Source: Blasia pusilla (taxonomy: Eukaryota; Marchantiophyta; Marchantiopsida; Blasiales). From it: DNA of 64,000 bases. The DNA lies in NCBI GenBank assembly GCA_050084515.1, contig CM114274.1:10168001-10232000 (forward strand), read 5' to 3'. Below, one piece after another: positions 10,267 to 21,140 of the stretch. How positions within the stretch are numbered: the first letter of the stretch is position 1; each line of letters begins with the position of its first letter. The translations under genes were made by a program, and so were the position numbers. The notes beneath the pieces were generated by a model that was not told where the DNA came from, made no database searches, and worked only from the letters and a program-made list of their open reading frames with translations.

Positions 10267-10590
10267 CAACCCGTCGGAACCCGCCGGGTTGCAGTTGCTT
10301 TTGGTTTTCGGATGCAACCCGTCGGAAGGCGACGGGTTGCTGGCCTAGACCAGCCCATGCTCGCCTTAGAGCAACCCGTCTGATAGCAACCCATCGCTAT
10401 CAGACGGGTTGCATCAAAACCAAAATCAATCGCAACCCCGGGTTCGACGGTTGCAAGTACACCGCGGTTTTCCCTGTGTATGTGGGAAAGATGCAACCCG
10501 TCGGAAACCGACGGGTTGCTCTCAGCCGAGCATGGGCTGCTCTAAGCCCATGCTCGGGCTTAGAGCATGGGCTTAGAAGGGCGGCGGGTT
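10267..10590. repeat. Palindrome cluster 1 in segment X
   Basis: Short near-perfect palindromes follow one another: 10267-10291 and 10314-10340 (GCAACCCGTCGGA arm type), 10371-10412 (17-bp perfect arms, 8-base loop), 10493-10519 (12-bp perfect arms, loop AAA), and about 10518-10550 (GAGCATGGGCT / AGCCCATGCTC). Arms and loops differ between copies, while the ends stay GCAACCCG...CGGGTTGC. Each could form a stem in DNA or RNA. Confidence 0.8.
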
Positions 10591-11426
10591 GCTCACGGAC
10601 AAAAAAACCAGATTGACTCTCATTCTACACATCATTATAAGATAATTGAAATTATTGTACAGAATTGAGCCTTACCGAATCGACTCGTCGCGGATCGGAG
10701 TGGGTACTCGTTTTTGATGATCCACGATTGTGCCGTCCTCCACTTTAGCGACCTCTTGACGCCTGAGGTTGAAGAGCTCGCCTCGCTCCCTCAGTCAACA
10801 CCAGAAGCGACCCTGTCACTTTCGAGATAGGCGTCGCAAAGGAGAACAAAAGTGCAATTTGGTCATAAGTGAGCGGCGGATTCCACTCGGAGTAACTCGT
10901 CGCCGGATTTTTCGCCCCAAAGTCGCAACCAGGGGCAGATCGGCGATCAAGAGATCCACCGCAACCTCTTCCACCACTCCATTCACCGTCCGGCGGCGTG
11001 CCCGTTTCGTTGGAGCTTCCAGGCCAGCGTTGTCAATTTTTCGATGGCGCTTGTCGACCCTTGAGAATGGCTGATTCGACTCATCCGGTAAAGAGGTGAA
11101 GCGAAGGAGGACGCTTGTCCGGGTTGTTGTTTGTGTGTCTTCCCAGGATGATGGGTTGTATTCTCCTTGGGACAACCGGGCACCTCTCGCTTCCGCTTCT
11201 CCTAGTGCTGAGGGGGCGGCTTGTCGGGGTTTCTATGACCTCGGATGCAGTGGCGTTTTCTTTGCCGAGGACCTGGTCCGACCCTCTCCCCGCTCGTCGG
11301 GCGATTCCGCCTCTGGCCTCTCATCTTGAGGCTCTCTTTGGGAAGCCTCTGAATTTTCCCTCCCCTCGCCTTGCCTTTGAGACCGGCTGTGGATTTGTCT
11401 TTGGTGTCAGGACCTTGGAAGCCAAC

Positions 11427-12734
11427 TCAAATCTCGTGGGCTGCTCTTACGCATCTCCTCGAAGAAGTCTTGTTGGACGTGAAATTGGGGATGTCGTCTT
11501 GTCTTGAGGCCACTGCATCATGAAGCACTCGTAAGTCCTTATCCGTGATGTCTTTAGGGTCGTTGAAGTCGAGCCAAATGGGGCAATTATCCACCTCCCA
11601 ATCGGACATGTGCTGCCCCATCTCCACGTCGTACATGGAGAATGTCTCGCATCCGTGGCGAAGCCCACAATTTCAAGGCTACGCGGTAATTTTCCCCACG
11701 TACTGCGTTCTTACACCGACGAGGTACTGAATACCATCCGTTGGGCGGCTTTTAGTCGAAAGATATCGGCAAATGCTGCTCCTGTAGATCTCGCTTCTTC
11801 TTCGCTGATCCCGTTTGTTACCCTCTACTTCTTCGTCAAGCTCTCGAGGAGGGCGCAAACCTTGAACATGGTCTTGAATCCTGGGTTCTTGGTTGGCTTG
11901 TCCCGGATGTCGTCGAGCCAAACCTCGTAATCTCTAGAACTTTCAAGGTTTGCTTCCGGCGGAATGGGCTCTAATCTTCTGAGCTCCGCTTGCAGACCCT
12001 CCACCACGGACTTCGATTACCCCCAACGCGTAACGACCATTGGCGTAGCCAATGCAAGATCACTAGATCGGACACACCAAGAGGATGGTGTGCCGCCCTC
12101 TTGGGCCTCTGGAGCCCTCGAGACTCATTTTCATGGCCGTATCCTCCTGAACTCGCCAATCCGGATAACGCAAAGCGATGCACGCGATCCGGCTCTTTCT
12201 CCCCAATCCGACCATGCGGATCTTCATCCCTCTTCGCCGACGCTTGATAATCGCTTTGAGCTCCTTGTAGAACTCGGACCAAGTTCGGGATTGAGAATCT
12301 TGATGTATCGCTGCATCTTGCTCGCCGTGTATTTCGTTGATAGAGGCTTGGATGATGAATTTGCGCGCTCAGGACGCAGATACCTTCTCCCTCCGCTCGG
12401 CTCGGTCGCTTTTCTTGTGACCTGTATCTTCGACCAACAAAGGATGGTTCTGGTGCATCTTGAGAAATAAACTCGTTTGCCCAAGTTTTCTTCTTAATCT
12501 GAGCACCCTTTGCAAGCATCTCGATTGCGAGGCATCGCCAAGAACCCCTGTACTCTCTCCGGGTGCGTCGTAAGCACCTTCCTCACCCGATCGCGATCTG
12601 GATCCAATTGGTGGGGTGACATTCCCCTCCGATACAATCTGCACATCCAAACTCAACCCGTCAGAAATTACATGGGTTCTGCGCACTGTTGGACTCGCCA
12701 GGTCGTCACACTCAGGGTCGGATTCTAGCAACAA
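11427..12734 (-). pseudogene. Possible decayed coding region on the minus strand, unrecognised
   Basis: Several overlapping minus-strand frames have protein-like composition and appear to follow one another with frame changes: about 12484-12369 (KMHQNHPLLVED, ERREK), about 12007-11825 (EGLQAELRRLEPIPPEANLE, WLDDIRDKP, FKTMFKVCALLE) and about 11636-11430 (MSDWEVDNCPIWLDFND, DKDLRVLHDAV). I know no family with these words. Stops and frame changes rule out a working gene unless there are many introns. It could equally be the opposite strand of something else. Confidence 0.28.
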
Positions 12735-12744
12735 GATAAATGAT

Positions 12745-13350
12745 GCAACCGTCGAGTCCGACGGGTTGCATTCAATTTGCTAATGCCAGGTAAGCAGCAC
12801 GTCCGGACTCCGGCGGGTTCTGGATCACTTTTCGGATGTTTTTAAGATTGCAACTCGTCGGACTCCGGCGACTTGTTTGATTGAACATAGATTTAACTAG
12901 TTTTTGGCCCAAAGCAAACCGTTGGAGTCCGACGGGTTGCTTTCGCCAAAAGCGATTCGAGGCAAGCAACCCGTTGGACTCGACGGGTTGCTTTTGGGCA
13001 AAAACCTTCTAAACTGCGAGTCACTTTCGAACAACTTTGAGTCCGACGAGTTGCATTCTTCAAAAACATCCTCGAGGCGGCACAGTCGAGCAACCCGTCG
13101 GACTCCGGCGGTTTGCTTTGGGGCAAAAACTAGTTAAATCTATGTTCCATCAAACAAGTCGTCCGAGTCCAAACGAGTTGCAATCTTAAAAAACATCCGA
13201 AAAAAGAGTGTAGTCAAGAAACCGTCGGAGTCAGGCGAGTTGCAATCTTAAAAAACATCCAAAAAGCGTGCGATCCGGAACCCGTCGAGTCCGGCGAGTT
13301 GCCATCTTAAAACATCCGGAAAAGTGCGGTCTAGCAACCCGTGAGTCGAG
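12745..13350. repeat. Palindrome cluster 2 with a ~110-bp inverted repeat
   Basis: Palindromes of the same family lie at 12745-12769, 12914-12940, 12966-12991 and 13090-13116, with degraded ones to 13350. In addition, 12833-12945 is the inverse of about 13090-13200: GGATGTTTTTAAGATTGCAA, CATAGATTTAACTAGTTTTT and the palindrome itself recur in reverse complement. The whole could fold into one long stem with a ~145-base loop. AATCTTAAAAAACATCC recurs again at about 13182, 13244 and 13303, so this is also a tandem series. Confidence 0.78.
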
Positions 13351-15412
13351 CGAAGTTGCTTTCTTATGTGATCATCGGCGGCCCTTCCTCAATCAGAAAT
13401 CATTCGACCCCAAGCTCGTGAGTCTTTTCGTAGAAATGGATGAAAATTTTCTATCATTCGATTTCTTCTTCAAATTGGAACCATCTGTGTATCCAAAGAT
13501 GTTATGGTGGAAAAGCGGAAGACATAATAGGTGAGACAGTCCAGCCGGTGACCTCGGACCGTAAAGTATGGAATCTCCTACAGTGAGCAAATGGTCAATA
13601 CTGAGTTTACGGCTGCCCGATTGGTCTACATTTCCCAAGTAGCGGTCTAGAATTTCCTAGTGCTCGAGCTCTCGTTTGCAACTCCAAGCTCTCGCAGATC
13701 CGGCCGACTCAACCGCATTAGCACACTCGTAACAATGTTGTTCTTCTTGAAGAGATTCCGGATGTCATCAACCTCGGTGGATCTTCGGACACCAATCGGG
13801 CCTGTGTCCGCCTACTTGTTCCTCTTGAGTATCAGGCAATAGTTTGCTTTCCTCTCTGCCCTTGAAAATGTTCAAGCACATTCTTGTCGAGCCATTTGCC
13901 GCCCACGTCACGATGGTAATTGCATTTTTGAGTTGCCTCCACTTGGTGCTCTGCTCAAAAGAAGGATGGAGGGCCTGAAGGGTATGGGACAGAAAGCGAT
14001 TGTTATCGATGGTGCAGGCTTCAACGGACCGGTGCTTCCATCCAGATGGTCCTTGGATTGTCTCCCGCCGCCAATGCATTGGAGCCTTGGAGTGTAGAAG
14101 TCCAGCATGCCCGTATCTAGAGCGCAGGCAAGTAGTCAATACGTCATAATTCCCCCAAGAATGCAGAAACTCCATACAGGTGGGTGCCACAATACCGCCG
14201 GGAGGCCATCGATGTCCTCATTGTCGGGCATCGCCTTACGCGTTGGAGCGTGTCCTACATACATATTTTTCATTGTCCATGACTTGGGCTCCACGTCCCG
14301 AGTATACAAGGTGGCGATTCATGTTGGCTCCCACACTCATCCTGTGACGATGCAATTCAAAGACACATCAAGGAGGATGTGGCGAAGAAAATAGCCGAGG
14401 TCTTGAAACTCTCGGGTTCAAAGCCGGGGTGATCAAACTCAACGGCATCACAAATTTGTGAACAATTGCTTGGAATCACGGACGGGCGAGATCACGGCGG
14501 TTGAGGAGAAACAACTGGGAAAATCTCGCATTTCTTGCTGATCCCGAATGCTTCCCGAATTTCTTTGCGTCGATCGAGTTACGGATGGAAAGACGGCCGG
14601 AAATGGATGCCATCGCTTGAGAATCAAGGCCAACTCAGATTTCCATTCATTCAGAGATGGCGTTCATGGGCCAAGGAGGCGAGGATCCGGGCCTATGTCT
14701 TCAAAATGTCAACCACAGGTCCCTCGAGTGGCCTCGATCTTATAGATCGAATGAGGGAAGGGAAGATCTTTATGAGCTGGATCAGCTTTGATATTTGCTC
14801 GAGTCTTTGAACGGATGGTTGGCGATGGGTGCTCACGTTTATGACCATGTGGAGAAGGGACTCAAAACTATATTTGTGTGTGAAGTAAAGCAGAAGACGT
14901 TGGCGGTTTGAAGATGTGTTGGTTACTCTTATTGGAGGTGGTGAAGGAAAACGAAAGGCCACCTCCTCGGAAATTTATGGGTTCATGGCGGACAATGCAC
15001 AACCTGGGTGGATTGCTATCCGGGAAGTGTTTGGGGTGGAGAGGTTCAACCGGAGAGGGAAAGGTCGGATGCTTTCCATTGGATCACGTGACCCGGTACA
15101 CCAAATCTTGCATCAAGGAGAATAAGAGGATGAGCATGTCACTCTACCCAACGCTGGCAAGGACAAAAAACCTTGAAGCAGGCCATGGGCGCAGGAAGAA
15201 CTTCATGGGTGGTGGAGGAAGCATGCGATTGAGGGGAAGTACAAAGAGTTGTGCTCTTGGTTGAGTTGGTGGATCAGTATGAGACAATGGGGAAACTTCA
15301 TGCGGTGAGTTCACTATTTTGTCTTGTCAAGCTCACGTTGAGAATTGTTTGTAAAGTTGTAGCGTGGTGAGAAGCGAGGGAATTATATGGATTTCAAACC
15401 CAAGAAACCAAG

Positions 15413-15710
15413 CAAGCCGTCGGATGCGACGGGTTGCCGAGTGTGCAACTCGGCGAACCGACGGGTTGCCCGAGTGTGCAACCCGACGAAACCGATGGGT
15501 TGCATCCAGATGTTTGGTGCAACCGAGTGTGCAACCCTTCGGGACCCGGACGGGTCACGAGTCGTTCATGGGATGCCTCGGCCTTGCAACCCGTCGGGTT
15601 CCGACGGGTTTGCGTGCAAGGTGGGTTTAAGGTTACAACACGCCGGTTTCCGCGGGGCAAAAAGTCGTTCATGGGATGCCTCGGCCTGCAACCCGCCTGG
15701 TTCCGGCATG
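15413..15710. repeat. Palindrome cluster 3 in segment X
   Basis: GCAACTCGGCGAACCGACGGGTTGC-like units occur at about 15446-15470, 15477-15503 and 15584-15612. Between them, the 20-base phrase AGTCGTTCATGGGATGCCTC is repeated at about 15560 and 15662. Several units are spaced only ~30 bases apart and share CGAGTGTGCAAC. Confidence 0.7.
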
Positions 15711-16859
15711 TGTCGCTTATTTCTTTGACTCTTTGGTTATTTTCGTTTCCCTTCTAACATTGCCGTCGTTGCGAGTGGTTGAACGTTCATGAAAATGCCC
15801 TCTCGCCCCAACACAAGTGGAGCGAAAGTGTTCATTCCTCCGGAGGTCGCCACAAGCATGCCAACGAATTTCACTTGTGGAGCCATGCCAACAAGACCAG
15901 GCAAGAGCAATGCTATAGTCTACAACATCCCATATCTTTCTCACAAAAGGCATAACAAAAGGAAAAGGGTCGATCACGAGGTCTATGCCTGGTATTTGTG
16001 AGATCTGGTGATGAAAATTGTATGTCGAAGCCTTCAACCGGTGCGTAGTGGAACTCCACTCGAGCAAGACGTACACATTGGTGGGGATATTCGTAGGCGG
16101 GTTTCAAGGCGTCCCATACAGATGGTGGTAGAGCGTCGAACGAGACTCGTGGAGACCAGATAAGTATCTTGACTTGGCGGTGAAGAGGCAAAGATCGAGG
16201 AACGAATCGGTGATTGATTTGGATGAGGAAATTACACCGCCCAGTATTCGGGGACCCCGGACCCGTCCCAAATCCGTGATGGAGTTACTTCTCCAAAATC
16301 AGTGAATGTTTTATTTCAAAAGCCCTCCGTTCTTTGGAAGTTAGCAACATCCACATCCACCAGGGTGGTTCAACAATATGGGATTAGGTAATGGAGGTGG
16401 ATTGCAACCTAAAACGGTGGCATATATCTCGGAGCAACCCAGGCGTGGACCCACCTACGAGGGAGGATCGATGGCATTAGGAGAGCATCGGCACTTTCTA
16501 AATAAGAATCAGACAAGGATGGGACGACCTCTGCACGGGTTTTGGGGACTCAAAACCTTTGATCGTTCACGAGGACCGAGGATCAATTGAAGTACTTCTT
16601 CCGCCCAAATGAATCTTGCGATTTCGAAGTCTTATCCGTCGCCATTGGAGCTCCAGGAATACCCCACGATTTGGCCCATCGCCAGCACAAACCGCACTCA
16701 AGACGAAAGTGGACAATCTTACAAGTGCGGTTTCAAACTCGAGACGGGGAAGTTCGGAGCATGTTCACATTCTGAGACCTTCGCATTTGTATTCAACCCA
16801 AGATTGATGTCAACATGTACCCGGAGAAGGTGGATGATCTCAATCCATTATTTCGCTTG

Positions 16860-17296
16860 AGTCTAGAAATGGGGTGAAGAGAAACAGAATGTGCAGCCAA
16901 CAGTGGAGAGAGCAAAGCGAATTGCATCATTTCGGGAGGCAAAAATGGAGATCATTGCCACGAAAGATGTCTTGAGTGGCAATGGAATAGGAAGGATGTA
17001 TTGGGTCAGGAACAACACTTTGTAAATTCAAGTGCAGGGTGTATGTGGTGCACATCTGTTGCTTTCCCACATGTTCATGTGATGACTTTGTCCAAAAGAG
17101 ACAAGTGGCAAAGGTATTTCCTTGTAAGCACATGTACTATGTGTTCTTTGGTAGTTTTAAGAGAGTCGGAGGTAGGAGTAGGAATCCACCAACCATTCAT
17201 CCCTCAAAGAAGTCGAAGTATTTTAAACAAACCACTTTGAGGATGCAAAATGAGGTTTTAGATTGTACTTTTATTTTTCCTCAACCTTCACTTTGA
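16860..17296 (+). pseudogene. SWIM zinc-finger remnant
   Basis: The frame covering 17039-17296 reads TCSCDDFVQKR, then VFPCKHMYYVFF. This is C-x-C-x(n)-C-x-H, with codons for Cys at 17072 and 17078, Cys at 17123 and His at 17129: the SWIM zinc-binding pattern. Just upstream, in another frame (about 16900-17025), GNGIGRMYWVRNN resembles the beta strand that precedes the CxC pair in SWIM domains. SWIM fingers are found near the C-terminus of Mutator-like transposases and of FHY3/FAR1-type host proteins. No MULE catalytic region can be read upstream, so which of the two it was is open. It is a fragment. Confidence 0.62.
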
Positions 17297-17659
17297 GCTT
17301 GAACTCTATTCAGCCCGGGGCAAATGATAGATTTTTTTCCATACCTTGGATGGAAAAAGTGATTGGTTCCACACTTATGATTCCACTGATTTTTCAGTTT
17401 TCTAAATTTTGTGCAATTTGCAACTCGTCGGACTCACAGGGGGGTTGCCAAAATATGGAAGAGGAAAAAAAAACTGTGGGATTGTTTAATAAATGAACAA
17501 AAAAGTGCAAAAAAATTCACACAAAAAGTTTCCTCTCTTCAACCCAACGGAAACTCTCTTAAAAAAAATATCTATTTCGGTTGAAGGTAGTTTCCTCTCT
17601 CCTCTCTCCTCTCTCCTCTCTTCCTCTCTTCCTCTCCTCTTACCGCACCTCCCGTTGCC

Positions 17660-18390
17660 TACTAGGCGCATCTCTTCACTGATCAATAGAGGAACTAACT
17701 CTTGAAAGGTTGGATACTTCTCTCTCACAGAGATAGAGATCTCAAACGACTTATAATCCTTTGGAAGGCCTTGAAGAGTGAATAAGATCAAATCATCATC
17801 TTCTACTGTCACTCCAATGCTATTCAACTGATCAACAATATCAACAATATTCAAAATATAATCATTGATGCTCAGGATCCTTTCCTCACTTCGTTTAATT
17901 ATTGTTTCAATTGAAGCTTTCTGGCCTTTGTAGATGTCTGGAACAACTTTTCCAATGCATCCCAGGCCTCCTTCGGAATATCAACATCTTGGATGTGACA
18001 TATCATTGGCGAACATATCGTTATTAAAATGTAGTGGATTACTTGCCTTGCGCGCTTGTTTCAAGCGCGAACATTCAAGTCTGTTGAGTCACCTTCTGGC
18101 TTGGCCTCATTACCTGTGACAAGCTCCCATAGTTCTTGACCCATGAGAAATTTTTTCATGCGAAACTTCCAAACATTATAATTGTGCTTGTCTAGCTTCT
18201 TGCCTGTGATTGCTATTAACGAATACTCCATGATAAACAATATCACCCACAAAATATGTAATTTCATGCTTTCTACTGCTCCAATTGAAGCATAGACCAC
18301 TCCTACACAAAAATTGACATGAAATTTTCCAAAATTGATCAAACATATGAAAGAATTTGTCAAAATTGGCCTATAGAGAGCAAACTGCAC
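17660..18390 (-). pseudogene. Copia gag, partial
   Basis: Two frames cover the N-terminal two thirds of a copia gag. 18390-18061 includes the typical start region KLDKHNYNVWKFRMKKFLMG and GQELWELVTG. After a frame change, 17854-17660 includes LNSIGVTVEDDDLILFTLQG, LPKDYKSFEISIS and FQELVPLLISEEMRL, the end of the gag fold before the zinc knuckle. Gag forms the virus-like particle. The zinc knuckle, protease and integrase expected next are absent; the sequence turns into GA/CT-rich segment X. Confidence 0.88.
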
Positions 18391-18729
18391 AACTTTTCTT
18401 CACTAATTGCACTTTCCTACATTGAAATTGTTGCTGCAAGAGCTCAGAATGTGATAATCAAGCAATTTTGGATGCGTTCAAAAGCTCTCGACGATCTCTA
18501 CAAGACGGTTAGATCCATACTTTGGCATTATTCTAGCCGAAGTGGTCTCTGACTGCTGAATCGATCGGGAAAGCCCTCAAAAACGCCTCCATAGTTTTAT
18601 CACAATCAAAGCTCCACCTGCACCCACTGAGCTATGAATAAAATTTCCTTCTCCCAAACTGAAATTGTGCCTTCTCTTGCCTCTGTTCTCTCTTGAAACA
18701 CCAAGAATTTCAAGTGATGTTCTCATCCC

Positions 18730-18741
18730 GCTCTGATACCA
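18730..18741 (-). promoter_or_regulatory. Copia primer binding site (tRNA-iMet)
   Basis: On the minus strand TGGTATCAGAGC directly follows the LTR end. It is complementary to the 3' end of plant initiator tRNA-Met, the usual primer for minus-strand synthesis in plant copia elements. Confidence 0.93.
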
Positions 18742-19053
18742 TGTGGAAAATTGCTAAACAAGCATAATTGGTGGAAAACAGCTTCCACACACACATACCA
18801 CCATGGAGAACGAAATTTGCAATGAGAGAATGAGTGAAGGTTGGTCCTCTTCTCAATTATATAGGGTATGTACAAGTAACCATAACCCTATCCTTAACCA
18901 TAGTCTCGAGTTAGCCTAACTGTGATTAACTAACCCTATTTAAGATAATCGTGCTTAACTGACTAACCAAGATTAAGCTTCCCTACTTCGTGTGAGTGTC
19001 AAATGTATTAGTTTAGGTGTCTCATGAGCTTGACTGTAACTCAATCTTCAATA
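18742..19053 (-). repeat. Copia 5' LTR
   Basis: This is the inverse copy of 5684-6009, about 312 bp, with the same ends (TATTGAAG ... TTTTCCACA on the minus strand), the same TATA-like box and the (GT)n run in shorter form. Small indels separate the pair, so the insertion is not very recent. Confidence 0.93.
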
Positions 19054-19058
19054 GTAAT
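19054..19058 (-). repeat. Target-site duplication of copia, copy b
   Basis: GTAAT on the plus strand is ATTAC on the element strand. It lies directly outside the 5' LTR and is the partner of 6010-6014. Confidence 0.9.
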
Positions 19059-19401
19059 CTCCACACATCCGCATATCCGTCCAATTGCCATACATATCCT
19101 TCTTCGTCGGCATGACTGTGGCAGATGCATACTCCCCATGTGATAACTCCATAAGTCTTGCCTCCAACAAGTCCTGACTCCTACTATGAATCAAGACTTG
19201 GTCCATATCAGAATACTTGTAGGGTCGATGAAAGATCGGCGTATCACTAGCCAACTCAATCCATATCCCGGGACCCTTCGGCGTACCCAAGTTTCTCATA
19301 CTGAAGGCAAAACAACAGACATGCCCTCTCAGAAACCTATGCACGCGCCGTCGCTCTCCTCCTATCAACTTGAGACTTATCACAGGCTCCCAAGTCTCCA
19401 T
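19059..19401 (-). pseudogene. Gypsy copy 2 RT, N-terminal part
   Basis: The open frame reads METWEPVI, then RRRVHRFLRGH, PGIWIELASDTPIFHRPY, MELSHGEYASATVMPTKKD and CGDY, and is cut by the copia LTR after CGDY. The matching continuation begins at 6015 on the plus strand. Copy 3 has the uninterrupted version at 49423-48690. Confidence 0.92.
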
Positions 19402-19699
19402 CGTGACCTGACTCGGAGAGGACGCAATCTCCGTCTTTGGTTGCTATGTAGCAACCCTAGCCACCTCCGCGACAACCACTCCACTCTGACCTCCTACACC
19501 ATGCTCCACATCCAAAAAATGAACATGTGATGCTATGGCTGTCTTTGCATTCTCTTCTCGAATGACCTCCTAGGAAGTCCATGGGTGCCTATCTCTCCTC
19601 GTCTGGCCCTCAGCCAATGCTTGTATAGACCTTGTAGGCAATGCTCCAACTCGTGGACGTGACGGGATGGATGACACTCACATCCGTCTCTACTCAACC

Positions 19700-20690
19700 A
19701 TACCTAGGGTGACTATCCATGTGAGACAGTTGAGGTCCATTGCGTGCCTCAACACCTATCTCTGTGATGCCTCATTCAAACCTGGCACCGTCGTAGTACC
19801 CGTAGCAAACCCCATGGGATGCTCATGCTCATCTACCATAGGCTCCTCTAATGCTCGGGTCACCTCATCCCAAATCATCCCTGGCCCTCCCTGATGAAAG
19901 ATATGGGATGTTGGGAAGCTCACCAACATAGGTAAGGTTGCCCTTAACTCCCCCACCCTATTGGTTATCGCCAATGGTGATGTATCATCCCGCGTCACCA
20001 CCTGAGATTGACGCCCTGAGCCCAAAATAGCATCCGCTGTGAGATGTGGTGCTCTCTGAACTCAATTGTATGCTCGACTCAGTACCTCTCATGGTATCAA
20101 GTTCATCCACCACAACTGTAGACGATGGGCGCGTGAGCCAACTCTCATTACATCTAACAACACAACAGGTCCTAACCATGATCTAACTGATGCATACTCG
20201 TCATCACACGTGTACGAGTGTCTCCCAACAACAACACGTTCTCCAAAATGTACACCGGAGAACATGTGTGACTCTCCTCCAAGTGTCGCACTACTCGCAG
20301 CATCTCCCATAATATCCTTGACCTCGGATCCTACAATCCAAACCCTCGGCCAGATGATGAATGACCTTGACATGGCCATCCAGAAATCACCAAATGAATG
20401 GTGCCAACTCTATCCAGATCTAGTATCCCCAACAAAGAGATGTCGGCGGGTAGTGTATGCTAATAATCCCGTACTGCAGATATCGGAAATAACTCAAGAT
20501 ACCTGGAACAATCTCGCCATGTGACGTAATCATACTCGCCGTGCGGTCTCATCTCTCTCCATATAAAGGTACCGATGCATGCGTATGTCTGCCTGCAATA
20601 CCGCAGCCAATCCGGTGCTAATCCCTCCAAAGAGATCTAACACCCTCCTCAGGACAATGCCACACAACGGTGTGTTATCATGTGGTGTCA
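19700..20690 (-). pseudogene. C5 cytosine DNA methyltransferase domain, gypsy copy 2
   Basis: On the minus strand motif I reads VLDLFGGIST at about 20650-20611 (cofactor loop), followed by an acidic MERDE (motif II) at about 20560. Motif IV reads LVISGWPCQGHSSSGRG with the catalytic Cys codon at 20370-20372. Motif VI reads YILENV at about 20250. Motifs IX (HPMGFATGTT) and X follow near 19840-19700. The order I, IV, VI, VIII, target-recognition region, IX, X is canonical. Of the copies seen here, only this one keeps Pro-Cys-Gln. A TAG stop lies 10 codons after the catalytic Cys, and others follow, so it is not translatable. In the family this enzyme methylates C5 of cytosine; a role in methylating the element's own cDNA or chromatin is inference. 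Confidence 0.85.
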
Positions 20691-21140
20691 ATATCTCCAC
20701 TCCACTCCAGGAGCCCGATCATCACCTAACTTTCGCTGCTCCGGGATAAAGGCATGACTCCACACATGCCTCACAAGGTCGTCGACACTCCTCTATAGCT
20801 CTAGAGTAGTACCCCATAATGGTAAAGAGGTCTCGCCAACATGGGAACAGACACCCGCCATGGCATGTCTCTCCGTGGGACTATCCGCTACTAGGATATC
20901 CTCCACATATGTGTTCCCCTAAAACAACTCTCCTGGCCAACTAACACTACCTGTGAAAGCTGCCAACATGGTCATAGACTCGTCTCGTGATCGACCACCT
21001 CATCCCGCAAACTGCACGGATAATTGACTCATCTGCCCATCACCTGACCGCCACCCTGGCCAATAAGCAAAGGTCTTCTCCCAAAAGTCAAGGATGAATC
21101 CTAGGGGATATAGCACTATACTCCCCACCAACACATCGTA

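Larger units (their letters stand above)
7828..17660. other. Segment X: decayed, palindrome-rich insertion between the split retroelement halves
   Basis: This ~10 kb block separates gypsy copy 2 (left) from the copia gag (right). It is more GC-rich than most of the window. It holds only short frames on both strands, many copies of a ~26-bp palindrome built on GCAACCCGTCGG, one ~110-bp inverted repeat (12833-13200), a diverged ~400-bp duplication (8480-9580), and a SWIM zinc-finger remnant near the right end (17072-17131). Stretches with protein-like composition occur on the minus strand at 11430-12730 and 13770-14190 and on the plus strand at 14400-15260, but frames change often and I recognise no family there. 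It may be an old large DNA transposon or a duplicated host gene. Confidence 0.45.
17660..19053 (-). mobile_element. Ty1/copia retrotransposon, 5' half (5' LTR, primer site, gag)
   Basis: Read on the minus strand from 19053: the LTR, an initiator-tRNA-Met primer site, about 350 bases of leader, and gag. It ends at about 17660 inside gag, where the CT-rich edge of segment X begins. This LTR and the one at 5684-6009 are one pair, and the shared ATTAC duplication ties the two halves together. Confidence 0.93.

Noticed and set aside
10267-15612. CRISPR-like look of regularly repeated palindromes
   Set aside because: Spacing is irregular, units vary, and the genome is eukaryotic.
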